From: Streptomyces sp. KL109B
GTDB lineage: Bacteria; Actinomycetota; Actinomycetes; Streptomycetales; Streptomycetaceae
Assembly (NCBI RefSeq): GCF_030766935.1
Contig: NZ_JASERL010000001.1
Coordinates: 124,001-188,000 of the forward strand
Length of the DNA stretch: 64,000 bases
Direction: 5' to 3'
The notes below the pieces were generated by a model, which ran no database searches, was not told the DNA's origin, and saw only the letters and a program-made list of their open reading frames with translations. The position numbers and the translations under genes are program-made. Of this stretch, positions 40,858 through 49,449 are shown piece after piece (position 1 is the stretch's first letter; every line of letters begins with the position of its first letter).

Positions 40858-42475
40858 CGTTCACCGCCGTCCACGCCGCCGCCACAGCGGAGCGCTCCGC
40901 GCTGTTCGCCCCGTACAGGTCGGAGGCCGCCTGCAGCGTGGCCGTGCGCGCGCCCGCGTAGTTGGTGGAGGACGTCATGTACGTCGACAGCGCCTTGTAC
41001 CAGATCTGGACCGCCTTCTCGCGGCCGATGCCGGTGACCGAAGAGCCGTCGTACGTGGGCGAGTTGTAGGAGACGCCGTTGATGGTCTTGGCGCCGCTGC
41101 CCTCGCTGAGCAGGTAGAAGAAGTGGTTGGCGACGCCGGACGAGTAGTGCACGTCGAGGCGGCCCACGGTGCGCGACCAGTAGTCGGCCGAGCCGCCGTC
41201 CCTGCTGGGCTTGTCCATGTAGCGCAGCGGGGTGCCGTCGCCGTTGATGTCGATCTTCTCGCCGATGAGGTAGTCGCCGACGTCGGCGGAGTTGGCGGCG
41301 TGGAACTCGACCGCCGTGCCGAGGATGTCGGAGGTCGCCTCGTTGAGGCCGCCGGACTCGCGGCTGTACTTGAGGCCGGCGGTGGCGGCGGTCAGGCCGT
41401 GGCTCATCTCGTGCCCGGCGACGTCGAGCGCGGTCAGCGGGTTCTTGTTGTTGATGCCGTCGCCGTACGTCATGCAGAAGCAGCTGTCGGACCAGAAGGC
41501 GTTGACGTAGGCGTTGCCGTAGTGGACGCGGGAGTAGGCAGCCTTGCCGTCACCGGCGATGCCGTTCCTGTTGAAGGCCTCCTTGTAGAAGTCCCAGGTC
41601 TCGGCGGCCCCGTACGCGGCGTCGACGGCGGCGGTCTGCCGGTTGGTGACGGTGCCGTCGCCCCAGGTGTCGTCGGCGTCGTGGAAGAGGGTGCCGGTGC
41701 CGGACGTGCCGCCGTTCAGGTCGTACGTCTTGTGGCCGCCGCGCCCGCCGTCGACCAGGTCGTAGCCGCCGGAGGCGGAGGCGGTGGTGCCGAGGGTGAC
41801 GGTGCCGCTGTACTCGCTGACGCCGGTGCCGTTCTCGATGGCCTGGTACTTGTAGATCACCTTGCCGCTCGCGGCGTCCGTGATCACGTGCAACTCGCTG
41901 GGTGTGCCGTCGCGCTGGGTGCCCTTGACGACGGTCTCGTACGCGAGGGTGGGCGCGGCCGAGGCGTCGGCGGCCCAGACGACCTTGCGTACGGAGTCGG
42001 CGGTGGCGCCCTTGACCGAGTCCCCGGCGGCGGACTTCGCGGACTTCTTGGCGGCGGTGGTGCTGCTCGCGGCGTCCGTCGACGCCACGGCCACGGAGCC
42101 CTTGCGGGCCTTGGTGGAGCCCTTGAGGTCGCCGTTCTTCGCGGTGTGCACGACGAGGTCGCCGCCGAGGACGGGGAGGCCGTCGTAGGTGCGCTCGTAG
42201 CGGGTGTGGACGGTGCCGTCGGCGTCCTTGACGACATCGCGGGCGACGAGCTTCTCGCCGTCGCCGAGCTTCAACTGCTCTGCCGTGGTGGCGGCTTCGG
42301 TTTGTGCGGCCTTGAGGGCGGTGGCCCGTTGCGAGGCGCTGAGCGGGAGGGCGGTGGCGCCGTCCGCACGGTCGGTGGCGGCGCTGGCCGAGGTGCCGGC
42401 CTGAACGCCGAGAACCACCATGGCGGCGGAGGCGACGAGGGCGGCGAGGCGGGGAGCGGTAGAGCGGTGTCTCAC
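40850..42475 (-). CDS. Secreted M4 (thermolysin family) metallopeptidase
   Basis: A 541-residue prepro-enzyme. Signal peptide (VRHRSTAPRLAALVASAAMVVLG, cleaved near TSASA), then an FTP/PepSY propeptide to about residue 220, then the M4 domain. The zinc site is HEMSH near residue 355 with the third ligand in NEATSD, and the catalytic histidine region is VHYSSGVANHFFYLL. It is secreted and self-activated by propeptide cleavage. GTG 42475 is chosen because GGAG lies 7 bases before it. CCGGGTACCCGG, a 12-bp palindrome at 42493-42504, sits just upstream and may be an operator. Confidence 0.93.
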   Translation of the reverse strand: MRHRSTAPRLAALVASAAMVVLGVQAGTSASAATDRADGATALPLSASQRATALKAAQTEAATTAEQLKLGDGEKLVARDVVKDADGTVHTRYERTYDGLPVLGGDLVVHTAKNGDLKGSTKARKGSVAVASTDAASSTTAAKKSAKSAAGDSVKGATADSVRKVVWAADASAAPTLAYETVVKGTQRDGTPSELHVITDAASGKVIYKYQAIENGTGVSEYSGTVTLGTTASASGGYDLVDGGRGGHKTYDLNGGTSGTGTLFHDADDTWGDGTVTNRQTAAVDAAYGAAETWDFYKEAFNRNGIAGDGKAAYSRVHYGNAYVNAFWSDSCFCMTYGDGINNKNPLTALDVAGHEMSHGLTAATAGLKYSRESGGLNEATSDILGTAVEFHAANSADVGDYLIGEKIDINGDGTPLRYMDKPSRDGGSADYWSRTVGRLDVHYSSGVANHFFYLLSEGSGAKTINGVSYNSPTYDGSSVTGIGREKAVQIWYKALSTYMTSSTNYAGARTATLQAASDLYGANSAERSAVAAAWTAVNVK

Positions 42476-42655
42476 TCGGACTCCTTCAGTACCCGGGTAC
42501 CCGGTGGGGTGTGGGGCGTGGGGGGTGCGGAGGGAGAGTGGCACCAGTCAGTGGCTCTGTGACAGATACCGGTCAAAACTTTGCCGGTTCGTGTCCGGAT
42601 GTCGCCGGTGATTGTCCGTTAAGCGATGGGCTGTGGCGGGTTGGTGGCAGCACTG

Positions 42656-42685
42656 AGCCCCGACCGCGTACGGCCGGGGCTCAGG
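42656..42685 (-). terminator. Hairpin terminator downstream of terD
   Basis: TGAGCCCCG and CGGGGCTCA are perfect inverse complements around a 12-base region that itself can pair (CCG/CGG). It starts 26 bases after the terD stop on the minus strand. Confidence 0.75.
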
Positions 42686-42710
42686 GTGCTTACCGCAATG
42701 CGGCGGTCAC

Positions 42711-43286
42711 TCAGACGTTCACGCCGAAGTCCTGCGCGATGCCGACCAGGCCGGACGCGTAGCCCTGGCCCACGGCGCGGAACTTCCACTCCGCGCCGTT
42801 GCGGTACAGCTCGCCGAAGACCATCGCCGTCTCGGTGGCGGCGTCCTCGGAGAGGTCGTAGCGGGCGATCTCGGTGCCGCCGGCCTGGTTCACGATGCGG
42901 ATGTACGCGTTGCGGACCTGGCCGAAGTTCTGCGAGCGGGACTCCGCGTCGTAGATGGAGACCGGGAAGACGACCTTCTCGACGTCGGCGGGCAGGCCCG
43001 CCAGGTTCACGTTGATCGCCTCGTCGTCGCCCTCGCCCTCGCCGGAGCGGTTGTCGCCGGTGTGGACGATGGACTGGTCCGGCGTCTGCTTGTTGTTGAA
43101 GAAGACGAAGTGACCGTCCGAGTAGACCTTGCCCTGCGTGTTCACGGCGATCGCCGAGGCGTCGAGGTCGAAGTCGGTACCCGTGGTGGTGCGGACGTCC
43201 CAGCCGAGGCCCACGGTGACGGCGGTCAGGCCCGGAGCCTCCTTGGTGAGCGAGACGTTGCCACCCTTGGACAGGCTTACAGCCAT
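42711..43286 (-). CDS. terD: TerD-family stress protein
   Basis: A 191-residue TerD protein, very close to the family consensus: [20 protein letters not shown] at the start, [21 protein letters not shown], the calcium-binding acidic stretch [14 protein letters not shown] and [22 protein letters not shown]. It is a cytoplasmic Ca2+-binding protein implicated in tellurite and oxidative stress responses, and in Streptomyces it affects differentiation. It is a single gene here, without the rest of a ter operon. Confidence 0.93.
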   Translation of the reverse strand: MAVSLSKGGNVSLTKEAPGLTAVTVGLGWDVRTTTGTDFDLDASAIAVNTQGKVYSDGHFVFFNNKQTPDQSIVHTGDNRSGEGEGDDEAINVNLAGLPADVEKVVFPVSIYDAESRSQNFGQVRNAYIRIVNQAGGTEIARYDLSEDAATETAMVFGELYRNGAEWKFRAVGQGYASGLVGIAQDFGVNV

Positions 43287-43459
43287 GGTTCGGGAGTCCT
43301 TCCCTCGTTGAGTACGGTGCGTGCAGCCGAAGCTACTCGTAACCGTATGAACGCGGTGAGGGGTGGCGAAGGTTCCAGCTCCCTTTACTTTCTTTACTTC
43401 GTCCGCGCTCGGCGGAAATACGGGTGACGTGCGGCGTACGCACGCGCGACCATGGACGC

Positions 43460-43885
43460 ATGTCCGGTCCCTATCCCATCCGCGGTTCGGTCGTCCTCCC
43501 GGAGGCCGAGCTCCTTTGGCGTTTCTCGCGGTCCTCGGGGCCGGGCGGCCAGCACATCAATACGTCGGACTCCGCCGCGGAGGTGCGCTTCGACCTCGCG
43601 TCGACGAAGGCGCTGCCGCCGGTGTGGCGGGAGCGGGCCCTGGAACGGCTCGCTGCGCGGCTCGTGGACGGCGTCATCTCGGTCCGCGCCTCCGAGCACC
43701 GCTCGCAGTGGCGCAACCGTGAGGCGGCGACGGTACGCCTCGCGGCGCTCCTGGCGGAGGCGACCGCGCCGCCTCCGAAACCACGCCGCCCCACGCGCGT
43801 CCCCCGCGGCGTCAACGAGCGCCGCCTCCGCGCCAAGAAGGCCCGCTCCGACACCAAACGCTCCCGCTCCAACCGGGACTGGTAA
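43460..43885 (+). CDS. arfB: Peptidyl-tRNA hydrolase ArfB/YaeJ-like ribosome rescue factor
   Basis: A 141-residue class I release-factor-like protein without codon-recognition domains. The GGQ motif is in [12 protein letters not shown] near residue 28, and the basic C-terminal tail ([21 protein letters not shown]) is the part that enters the mRNA channel in ArfB. It releases peptides from ribosomes stalled without a stop codon. The TAA stop at 43883-43885 lies inside the first unit of the repeat array that follows. Confidence 0.88.
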   Translation: MSGPYPIRGSVVLPEAELLWRFSRSSGPGGQHINTSDSAAEVRFDLASTKALPPVWRERALERLAARLVDGVISVRASEHRSQWRNREAATVRLAALLAEATAPPPKPRRPTRVPRGVNERRLRAKKARSDTKRSRSNRDW

Positions 43886-44470
43886 CCCCGCCTCGGGCCA
43901 TTCAACCCCCTGCGGCGTAACCCCGCCTCGGGTCATTCAAGCCCCTGCGGCGTAACGCCGGCTCGGGTCAGTCAAGCCCCTGCGGCGTAACGCCGGCTCG
44001 GGTCAGTCAAGCCCCTGCGGCGATTGAGCAGCGGGGTCCGGGGCAGAGCCCCGCGGGCGTAACCCCGGTTCGGGTAAATCAAGCCTCGCTGGTGCGTAAC
44101 GCCGGTTCGGGTAAATCAAGCCTCGCCGGTGCGTAACGCCGGTTCGGGTAAATCAAGCCTCGCCGGCGATTGAGGCGCGGGGTCCGGGGCGGAGCCCCGA
44201 GGCCGTAACACCGGCTCCGTTCCCGACGCCCGGGGCGCTGCCCCGGACCCCGCTGCTCAATCGCCGCAGGGGCTTGATGGGTCGGACCCAGCCGCGCAGT
44301 TGCGGCAAGGGCTTGATCGGCCGGACCCAGCCGCCCGGTGGCGGCGGGGGCTTGATGGGTCGGACCCAGTCGCCCGGTGGCGGCGGGGGCTTGGATGGGT
44401 CGGACCCAGTCGCCCGGTGGCGGCGGGGGCTTGGATGGGTCGGACCCAGTCGCCCGGTGGCGGCAGGGGC
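43886..44470. repeat. 585-bp array of GC-rich intergenic repeats between convergent genes
   Basis: The array has three parts. The first is about five 35-bp units with TAACGCCGGCTCGGGTCAGT and CAAGCCCCTGCGGC (to about 44020). The second is a central block of the window-wide family, with GGGGTCCGGGGCAGAGCCCC, TAAATCAAGCCTCGCCGG and CCCCGCTGCTCAATCGCCGC. The third is five 38-39 bp units with GGTCGGACCCAGTCGCCCGG and TGGCGGCGGGGGCTTG up to 44473. It contains no credible gene. The stop codons of arfB and of the flavin reductase both lie in repeat units. It most likely acts as a bidirectional terminator region. Confidence 0.9.
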
Positions 44471-45079
44471 TTACCTGCCCAGGCCCCGGTACCGGCCGCG
44501 GAAGTACGTCAGGGGACCGCCCTCCGTACTCGGCAGGGCCGCCCCGAGGACCCGCCCGATCACCAACGTGTGGTCACCCGCAAGGACCCGGTTCTCCGTA
44601 CGGCACTCCAGCGTCGCAAGCGCCCCACCCACCAACGGCGCCCCCGTGTGCTCACCCCGTACGTACGGGATGTCCTGGAACAGGAGCCGGTCGCTGAGCC
44701 GCCCCTTCATGGCGAAGCGGCCCGCGATGTGGCTCTGGGATTCGGAGAGGACCGATACCGCCCACAGCGGCTGCTCGTCGAGGAGGTCGTCCATGCGGGA
44801 GCCGTTGCGCAGCGACACCATCACCAGGGGCGGGTCGAGGGAGACGGACATGAAGGCGGTCGCCGTCATGCCCGCGTCCTCGCCGGCCGGCCCGTCGGGG
44901 TCGAGCTGCGGCTCGTGGGAGGTCAGCAGGACGACCCCTGCGGCCAGACGGGACAGGGCGGCGCGGAACTCGTCGTTGCTCACCCCCTCAGCATGCCCGG
45001 CGGACGCGGTGGGGGATGCCGTGGCCGATGTGGGGGAGGGGACGGAAGTGGCAGGGGACGTCTTCAGCACGTTCAACAC
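44471..45079 (-). CDS. Flavin reductase family protein
   Basis: A 202-residue flavin reductase-like protein. The domain starts near residue 36 (FRAALSRLAAGVVLLTS), with TATAFMSVSLDPPLVMVSL for FMN binding, and ends with GPLTYFRGRYRGLGR. The first 32 residues are Ser/Thr/Ala/Pro rich, so the true start may instead be the GTG at 44983 (VSNDEF). It diverges from cdgB. It is probably a housekeeping FMN reductase and is not close to the cluster enzyme at 472. Confidence 0.82.
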   Translation of the reverse strand: MLNVLKTSPATSVPSPTSATASPTASAGHAEGVSNDEFRAALSRLAAGVVLLTSHEPQLDPDGPAGEDAGMTATAFMSVSLDPPLVMVSLRNGSRMDDLLDEQPLWAVSVLSESQSHIAGRFAMKGRLSDRLLFQDIPYVRGEHTGAPLVGGALATLECRTENRVLAGDHTLVIGRVLGAALPSTEGGPLTYFRGRYRGLGR

Positions 45080-45217
45080 GCCTCAAACGCTAGCCGCGCC
45101 CCCGCGCGCCCCGCATCGGGCCGATGACCGAGGCCGGTCCTAGGACCAAGGGCGCGGTACGTGTTCAGGAAACGCACAGAATCCACCCGCCAACACGACT
45201 CAATCTTTCATCTCCTG

Positions 45218-45235
45218 CTGTGACTTGAGTCACAG
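45218..45235. promoter_or_regulatory. 18-bp palindrome upstream of cdgB
   Basis: CTGTGACT and AGTCACAG are perfect inverse complements around TG. It lies in the divergent region between the flavin reductase and cdgB, about 170 bases before the cdgB start, and could be the site of a Crp/Fnr-like or other dimeric regulator, since the core TGTGA...TCACA is of that type. Confidence 0.5.
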
Positions 45236-45249
45236 GAGCCATATTTTGT

Positions 45250-45263
45250 TGACCCTGTGTACC
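45250..45263 (+). promoter_or_regulatory. Candidate BldD-binding box for cdgB
   Basis: TGACCCTGTGTACC matches the published BldD consensus TNACNCWGNGTNAN at all defined positions except the A near the end. cdgB is a known direct BldD target in S. coelicolor. The site lies 140 bases before the start codon. Confidence 0.6.
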
Positions 45264-45402
45264 GGGTGCACAGCTCGCTGTGATTCAGTGGCGGTCGACA
45301 CTGCGAATGAACGTGCTGCTGCACGTGCGAAGCGAAGCTGAGCGAGCAGATCAGAACGATCAGAATTTTGGAGTGCTGTCGAGGTCTCGGGGAGAACTGA
45401 GC

Positions 45403-47091
45403 ATGGAGACCGAGTCGGAGCCGTACGTCCGTCTTGCGACCCTGCGTCAGCTGCACCAAGTGATGGCGGACATGAACACCGCCCGCAGTCTGGCCGACAC
45501 CCTGCAGACCGTCGCGGACGGCGTGGTGAGCGGACTCGGCTACGAGCTGGCATGCGTGAACCTCGTACGGCCCGACGGTGATCTCGTCGTCGCCGCCTTC
45601 TCCGGCAACTCCGCGGCCGAGGCCCTGATCACCGGACGCGTCGGCTCCCGTGAATCATGGGACCGCCGCCTCTCCATGGGCAAGCAGTGGGGCGAGCTGC
45701 GCTTCATACCGCACACCGAGGGCTGGATCCTCGACGAGGACGACGTGCCGCAGTGGTTCACCGCGGGACCGCCGCCCCGTTTCGAGGACGAGTGGCACCC
45801 CGCCGACCGCCTCTTCGCCCCCATGTACGCGACCGGATCCTCCGGCGGCGAACTCCTCGGCGTGATCTCCGTCGACCGCCCCCGCAACGGCCGGATCCCC
45901 GGCGCCTGGGGCCGCGAGGCCCTCCAGATGTACGCCTTCCAGGCCGCCATCGCGATCAGCAACGCCCGGCTGCGCTCCAACATGCAGCGCGCCCTCGTCC
46001 GCCTGGAGCGCGAGCAGCAGGCGCTGCGCGCCAGCGAGGAAAGCTTCCGGCAGGCCTTCGAGTACGCGCCCTCCGGCATGGCCATCGCCGAGATGGGCGG
46101 CGACCAGCACGGCCGCATCCTGCGGACCAACGACGCGCTGTGCCGCCTCCTCGGCCGCCCCGCCTCCGCCATGCGCCGCTACTCCTTCTCCGACCTCGTG
46201 CACCCCGAGGACATCGGCACGCTGCTGCGCACCTCCGCCGAGGGCGGCCGCGCGGAGCTGCGCCTGTGCCGCCGCGACGGCACGTACGTCTGGGTCAGCC
46301 TGCGCAATTCGGTCGTCGCCGACGCCGCCGACGGGCCGCGCTTCCTGCTCACCCACGTCGAGGACATAGAGGAGCGCAAGCGCCGCGAGCTGCAGCTCGC
46401 CCACCGCGCCTCGCACGACTCCCTCACCGGCCTGCCGAACTCCGCGGAGCTGCGCGCCCGCCTCGCCGCCCGCCTCTGCCGCCGCCCCCAGGAGCCGGGC
46501 CCCAGCGCCATCGACTCCCTCGACGCCGCGTACGGCGACCACCGCGCCGCCCCCGACGCCGCCGGGATCGGGTACGACTTCGGGGCCCCGGTCCCGCACC
46601 AGTCGAATCTCTACGAGGGGTTCGACGGCTTCGACCACCATGTGCACGTCGTGGCGCCCGAGCACGACGAGAACTCCGGCGCCGACAACGGCACGAAGGG
46701 CCTCGCCGTCCTCTTCTGCGACCTCGACGGCTTCAAGTCGATCAACGACCGCTTCGGGCACAACGCGGGCGACGCCGTGCTCATCGAGGTCGCGCGCCGC
46801 CTCACCAGCGTCGTACGGGACGGGGACACGGTCGCCCGGCTCGGCGGCGACGAGTTCGTGGTGCTCGCCGACGGGCTCGGCCGCGAGGACGCCCAGGACC
46901 TCGCCGTCAGATTGCGGAACGCCATCATTCCGCCGATTCGGGTGGACGGCAGGGCGGTCCGGGTGGGGGCCAGTTTCGGTATCGGCTGGGCCCACTGCGG
47001 GATGACGGCCGAGGAAGTGCTGCAATCCGCTGACCAGCGCATGTACGTAGAGAAAAGATCGCGTAGTAAGCAGCACAGGCGGGCCGGATAG
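45403..47091 (+). CDS. cdgB: Diguanylate cyclase CdgB (GAF-PAS-GGDEF)
   Basis: A 562-residue c-di-GMP synthase. A GAF domain spans about residues 25-195, a PAS/PAC domain 215-335 (SFRQAFEYAPSGMAIAEMGG...HVEDIEERKRRE) and a GGDEF domain 340-555. The active-site motif RLGGDEFVVLADG is at about 479-491, with the RxxD inhibitory site (RDGD) five residues before, so the enzyme should be active and product inhibited. An insertion of about 85 residues splits the start of the GGDEF domain (after DSLTGLPNSAEL). ATG 45403 follows GGGGAG. In Streptomyces, CdgB sets c-di-GMP levels that control BldD and development. Confidence 0.93.
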   Translation: METESEPYVRLATLRQLHQVMADMNTARSLADTLQTVADGVVSGLGYELACVNLVRPDGDLVVAAFSGNSAAEALITGRVGSRESWDRRLSMGKQWGELRFIPHTEGWILDEDDVPQWFTAGPPPRFEDEWHPADRLFAPMYATGSSGGELLGVISVDRPRNGRIPGAWGREALQMYAFQAAIAISNARLRSNMQRALVRLEREQQALRASEESFRQAFEYAPSGMAIAEMGGDQHGRILRTNDALCRLLGRPASAMRRYSFSDLVHPEDIGTLLRTSAEGGRAELRLCRRDGTYVWVSLRNSVVADAADGPRFLLTHVEDIEERKRRELQLAHRASHDSLTGLPNSAELRARLAARLCRRPQEPGPSAIDSLDAAYGDHRAAPDAAGIGYDFGAPVPHQSNLYEGFDGFDHHVHVVAPEHDENSGADNGTKGLAVLFCDLDGFKSINDRFGHNAGDAVLIEVARRLTSVVRDGDTVARLGGDEFVVLADGLGREDAQDLAVRLRNAIIPPIRVDGRAVRVGASFGIGWAHCGMTAEEVLQSADQRMYVEKRSRSKQHRRAG

Positions 47092-47224
47092 CTTCTGTAC
47101 CGGTCCCGGAAAGGCCCTACATTGGGCGTGGTTCCGCGTCCCCCGTGAGGTCAAGGCCACGTCGAGGGGTCACTCGCAGCGGGTACCCTCGCCGAGGTAA
47201 GCAACGTGTAGGGAGTGATCTGGG

Positions 47225-48169
47225 ATGGCGCCCGGCAACAACGGCGGGAGCACCACGCCCGAGGACGACGACCCGTTCGGCTATCTGTACGCCGACGGGC
47301 AGGCGGCCGGGGCGACCCCGCCCGAGGGCGCGGGCGGCGGCTACGGCTACCCGAATCCGCGGCCCTCCTACAACCCGGTCCGGGCCAACCAGATCCGCAC
47401 GGTCGGGGAGCGCCAGTACGGGCAGACCCAGCCGACCCAGGCGTACCAGCAGCCGAACGCCCACTACCAGGCGCCCGAGACGATGCCCGGCGGCGGCGTG
47501 CCCAGCCAGCCGGGTCCGCCGACGGCGCCCATGCGCGGGGGCGGCCGGGGCGGTGGCCCCAACACGAAGGCGCTGCTGATCGGCGCGGTCGCGGTCGTCG
47601 CGGCCGTCGTCATCGGCATCGGCGTCGCCATGCTCAGCAACGACACCGGTGACGACAAGGGCGGCGAGGCCGGCAGCGCGGCCTCCGGCGGTTCGCAGTC
47701 GGTGCAGCCGAGCGAGAAGCCCTCCAAGTCGGCCTCCGCCGCGCCCGTCGACCTGCCGAAGACCGACGCGAAGGCGCTGCAGCTGTCCGGCGGCACGTCC
47801 GTCGCGACCGACGTGCAGGGCGCGAAGGCGGACGGCGGGCAGTACGTCGCCGGGTTCAACAAGGTCGGCGCGAGCCTGACCTGGACCGTCAGCGACATCC
47901 CGAAGGACGGCGCGTACAAGCTGCACGTCGACTACGGGGTGCCCGGCAAGGACTCCGACGCGACGATCGACGTCAACGGGAAGAAGCAGTCGCGCCCGCT
48001 GAACATGAAGAACTTCGCCGGGGCGAAGGAAGGTGACTGGGAGTCGGGGTGGACCAATACGTGGGCCATCGTCCAGCTCACCAAGGGTACGAACGCGATT
48101 ACGGTCTCCTGCGAGCAGGGCAACAAATGCGACGCCAACTTCGACCGCATGTGGCTCACCCAGGGCTGA
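47225..48169 (+). CDS. Membrane-anchored protein with carbohydrate-binding-like C-terminal domain
   Basis: A 314-residue protein. The first 110 residues are Gly/Pro/Gln/Tyr rich and disordered (AYQQPNAHYQAPETM). One transmembrane helix follows at about 115-138 (ALLIGAVAVVAAVVIGIGVAM), then a Ser/Lys linker. The outside domain from about residue 180 looks like a CBM6/35 beta-sandwich (LTWTVSDIPKDGAYKLHVDYGVPG, WAIVQLTKGTNAITVSC, ANFDRMWL). It is likely a cell-surface glycan-binding protein of the type II orientation. GGGAG precedes the ATG. Confidence 0.75.
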   Translation: MAPGNNGGSTTPEDDDPFGYLYADGQAAGATPPEGAGGGYGYPNPRPSYNPVRANQIRTVGERQYGQTQPTQAYQQPNAHYQAPETMPGGGVPSQPGPPTAPMRGGGRGGGPNTKALLIGAVAVVAAVVIGIGVAMLSNDTGDDKGGEAGSAASGGSQSVQPSEKPSKSASAAPVDLPKTDAKALQLSGGTSVATDVQGAKADGGQYVAGFNKVGASLTWTVSDIPKDGAYKLHVDYGVPGKDSDATIDVNGKKQSRPLNMKNFAGAKEGDWESGWTNTWAIVQLTKGTNAITVSCEQGNKCDANFDRMWLTQG

Positions 48170-48171
48170 CC

Positions 48172-48415
48172 GATTTCCGCCTCGCCGGTTCGGTAGATCC
48201 AGCTTCGCTGGCGTAACGCCGGTTCGGGTAAATCAAGCCTCGCCGGCGATTGAGGCGCGGGGTCCGGGGCGGAGCCCCGAGGCCGTAACACCGGCTCCGT
48301 TCCTGACGCCCGGGGCTCCGCCCCGAACCCCGCTGCTCAATCGCCGCAGGGGCTTGATCGGCCGGACCCAGCCGCGCAGTTGCGGCGGGGGCTTGATCGG
48401 CCGGACCCGGCCGGG
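48172..48415. repeat. GC-rich intergenic repeat block nearly identical to part of the 43.9-44.5 kb array
   Basis: About 200 bases (48211-48410) match 44131-44330 at a constant offset of 4080 bases with about nine substitutions and no gaps. The block includes GGTTCGGGTAAATCAAGCCT and CCCCGCTGCTCAATCGCCGC. It lies between convergent genes and has no coding content. Confidence 0.92.
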
Positions 48416-49345
48416 TTACGCCGCGCCGGAGTGGGGGGCGACCGTGATGCGGCCCACCAGGTCGTCGTAGGTGGCCGGGTCGAATTCGCCGGCCACCGGG
48501 GACACCACCGTCGCGGCGGAGAGTGCCACCGCCCGGGCGAGCCGCTGCGGCCACGGCAGGTGCTCCACGTGGCCCGACAACAGCCCCGCCACCGCCGAGT
48601 CCCCGGCCCCCGTGGGGTTGCCGGACAGGCGCCCCGGCGCGGGCGCGCGCCACTCGCCGTCCGGGGTGAGCGCACACAGCCCGTCAGGACCGAGCGAAGC
48701 GACCACCGCGTGGGCGCCGCGCCGCCGCGCGTCCTTCATGGCCTGCAACGGCTCGTGGGAACCCGTGAGTTCGGCCAACTCGTCCGCGTTCGGCTTCACG
48801 AGGTCGGGCCGGGCGGCGACACCCCGCCGCAGCGGTTCGCCACTCGTGTCCAGCAACACCGGCACGGAGGCGGCCCGCGCCGCGCGCACCAGCGTCGCGT
48901 ACGCCCCCACCGGCACCCCCGGCGGCAGGCTCCCGCACAGCGCCACCGCGGACGCGGACCGCAGCAGATCCGCGTACGCCTCCTGGAAGGCGGCCCACTC
49001 CGCGGGCGTGATCGTCGGACCCGGCTCGTTCAGCTGCGTCGTGTCGCCGGACGCGGCGTCGACGACGGCGATCGTGCGGCGGGTCGAACCGGTGACGGGG
49101 ACGAGGGCGTCCGAAACGCCCCGTACGTCGAGCAGTTGGTCCTGGAGCGTGCGCCCCGTGGCGCCGCCCGCGAACCCCGTGACGGTCACCTCGTGGCCGA
49201 GCGCGGCGAGCACCCGTGCCACGTTCAGCCCCTTGCCGCCCGGCCGCTCGGTGACCTCGGTGACGCGGTGCGAGGTGTGCGGGCGCAGCGCGCGCACGCG
49301 GTACGTGATGTCGAGTGCGGTGTTCAGCGTGACCGTGAGGATCAC
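48416..49345 (-). CDS. PfkB-family hexose kinase (1-phosphofructokinase/tagatose-6-phosphate kinase type)
   Basis: A 309-residue ribokinase-fold enzyme. LTVTLNTALDITYRV and RPGGKGLNVARVLAALG near residue 35 are the substrate lid and PfkB signature 1. GNPTGAGDSAVAGLL near 245 carries the catalytic aspartate and ATP anion hole. It phosphorylates a sugar phosphate such as fructose-1-P or tagatose-6-P. It lies 104 bases downstream of nagA on the same strand, after a terminator, so it could take part in amino-sugar use. GTG start with GAGG before it. Confidence 0.88.
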   Translation of the reverse strand: MILTVTLNTALDITYRVRALRPHTSHRVTEVTERPGGKGLNVARVLAALGHEVTVTGFAGGATGRTLQDQLLDVRGVSDALVPVTGSTRRTIAVVDAASGDTTQLNEPGPTITPAEWAAFQEAYADLLRSASAVALCGSLPPGVPVGAYATLVRAARAASVPVLLDTSGEPLRRGVAARPDLVKPNADELAELTGSHEPLQAMKDARRRGAHAVVASLGPDGLCALTPDGEWRAPAPGRLSGNPTGAGDSAVAGLLSGHVEHLPWPQRLARAVALSAATVVSPVAGEFDPATYDDLVGRITVAPHSGAA

Positions 49346-49400
49346 AGGACCTCACCCCCCTTACGTACTTTCAGTAACGGGGGCTGATCATGCCAAAGTC

Positions 49401-49435
49401 AAGGCGGTTGGCCCAGACCTCGGGTCAACCGCCTT
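49401..49435 (-). terminator. Hairpin terminator downstream of nagA
   Basis: AAGGCGGTTG and CAACCGCCTT are perfect inverse complements around a 15-base loop. It follows the nagA stop by 14 bases on the minus strand. Confidence 0.75.
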
Positions 49436-49449
49436 TCCGTACGGGAGAG

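Noticed and set aside
42711..43286. Complete tellurite-resistance (ter) operon
   Set aside because: Only one TerD gene is present; terB, terC, terE and others are absent on both sides.
43886..44470. CRISPR array
   Set aside because: Units are adjacent or separated by related repeat sequence, with no unique spacers of constant length and no cas genes.
44274..45143. Plus-strand protein with repeated GRTQ-type units
   Set aside because: It arises from the tandem intergenic repeat and then runs antisense to the flavin reductase; no ribosome-binding site or domain.
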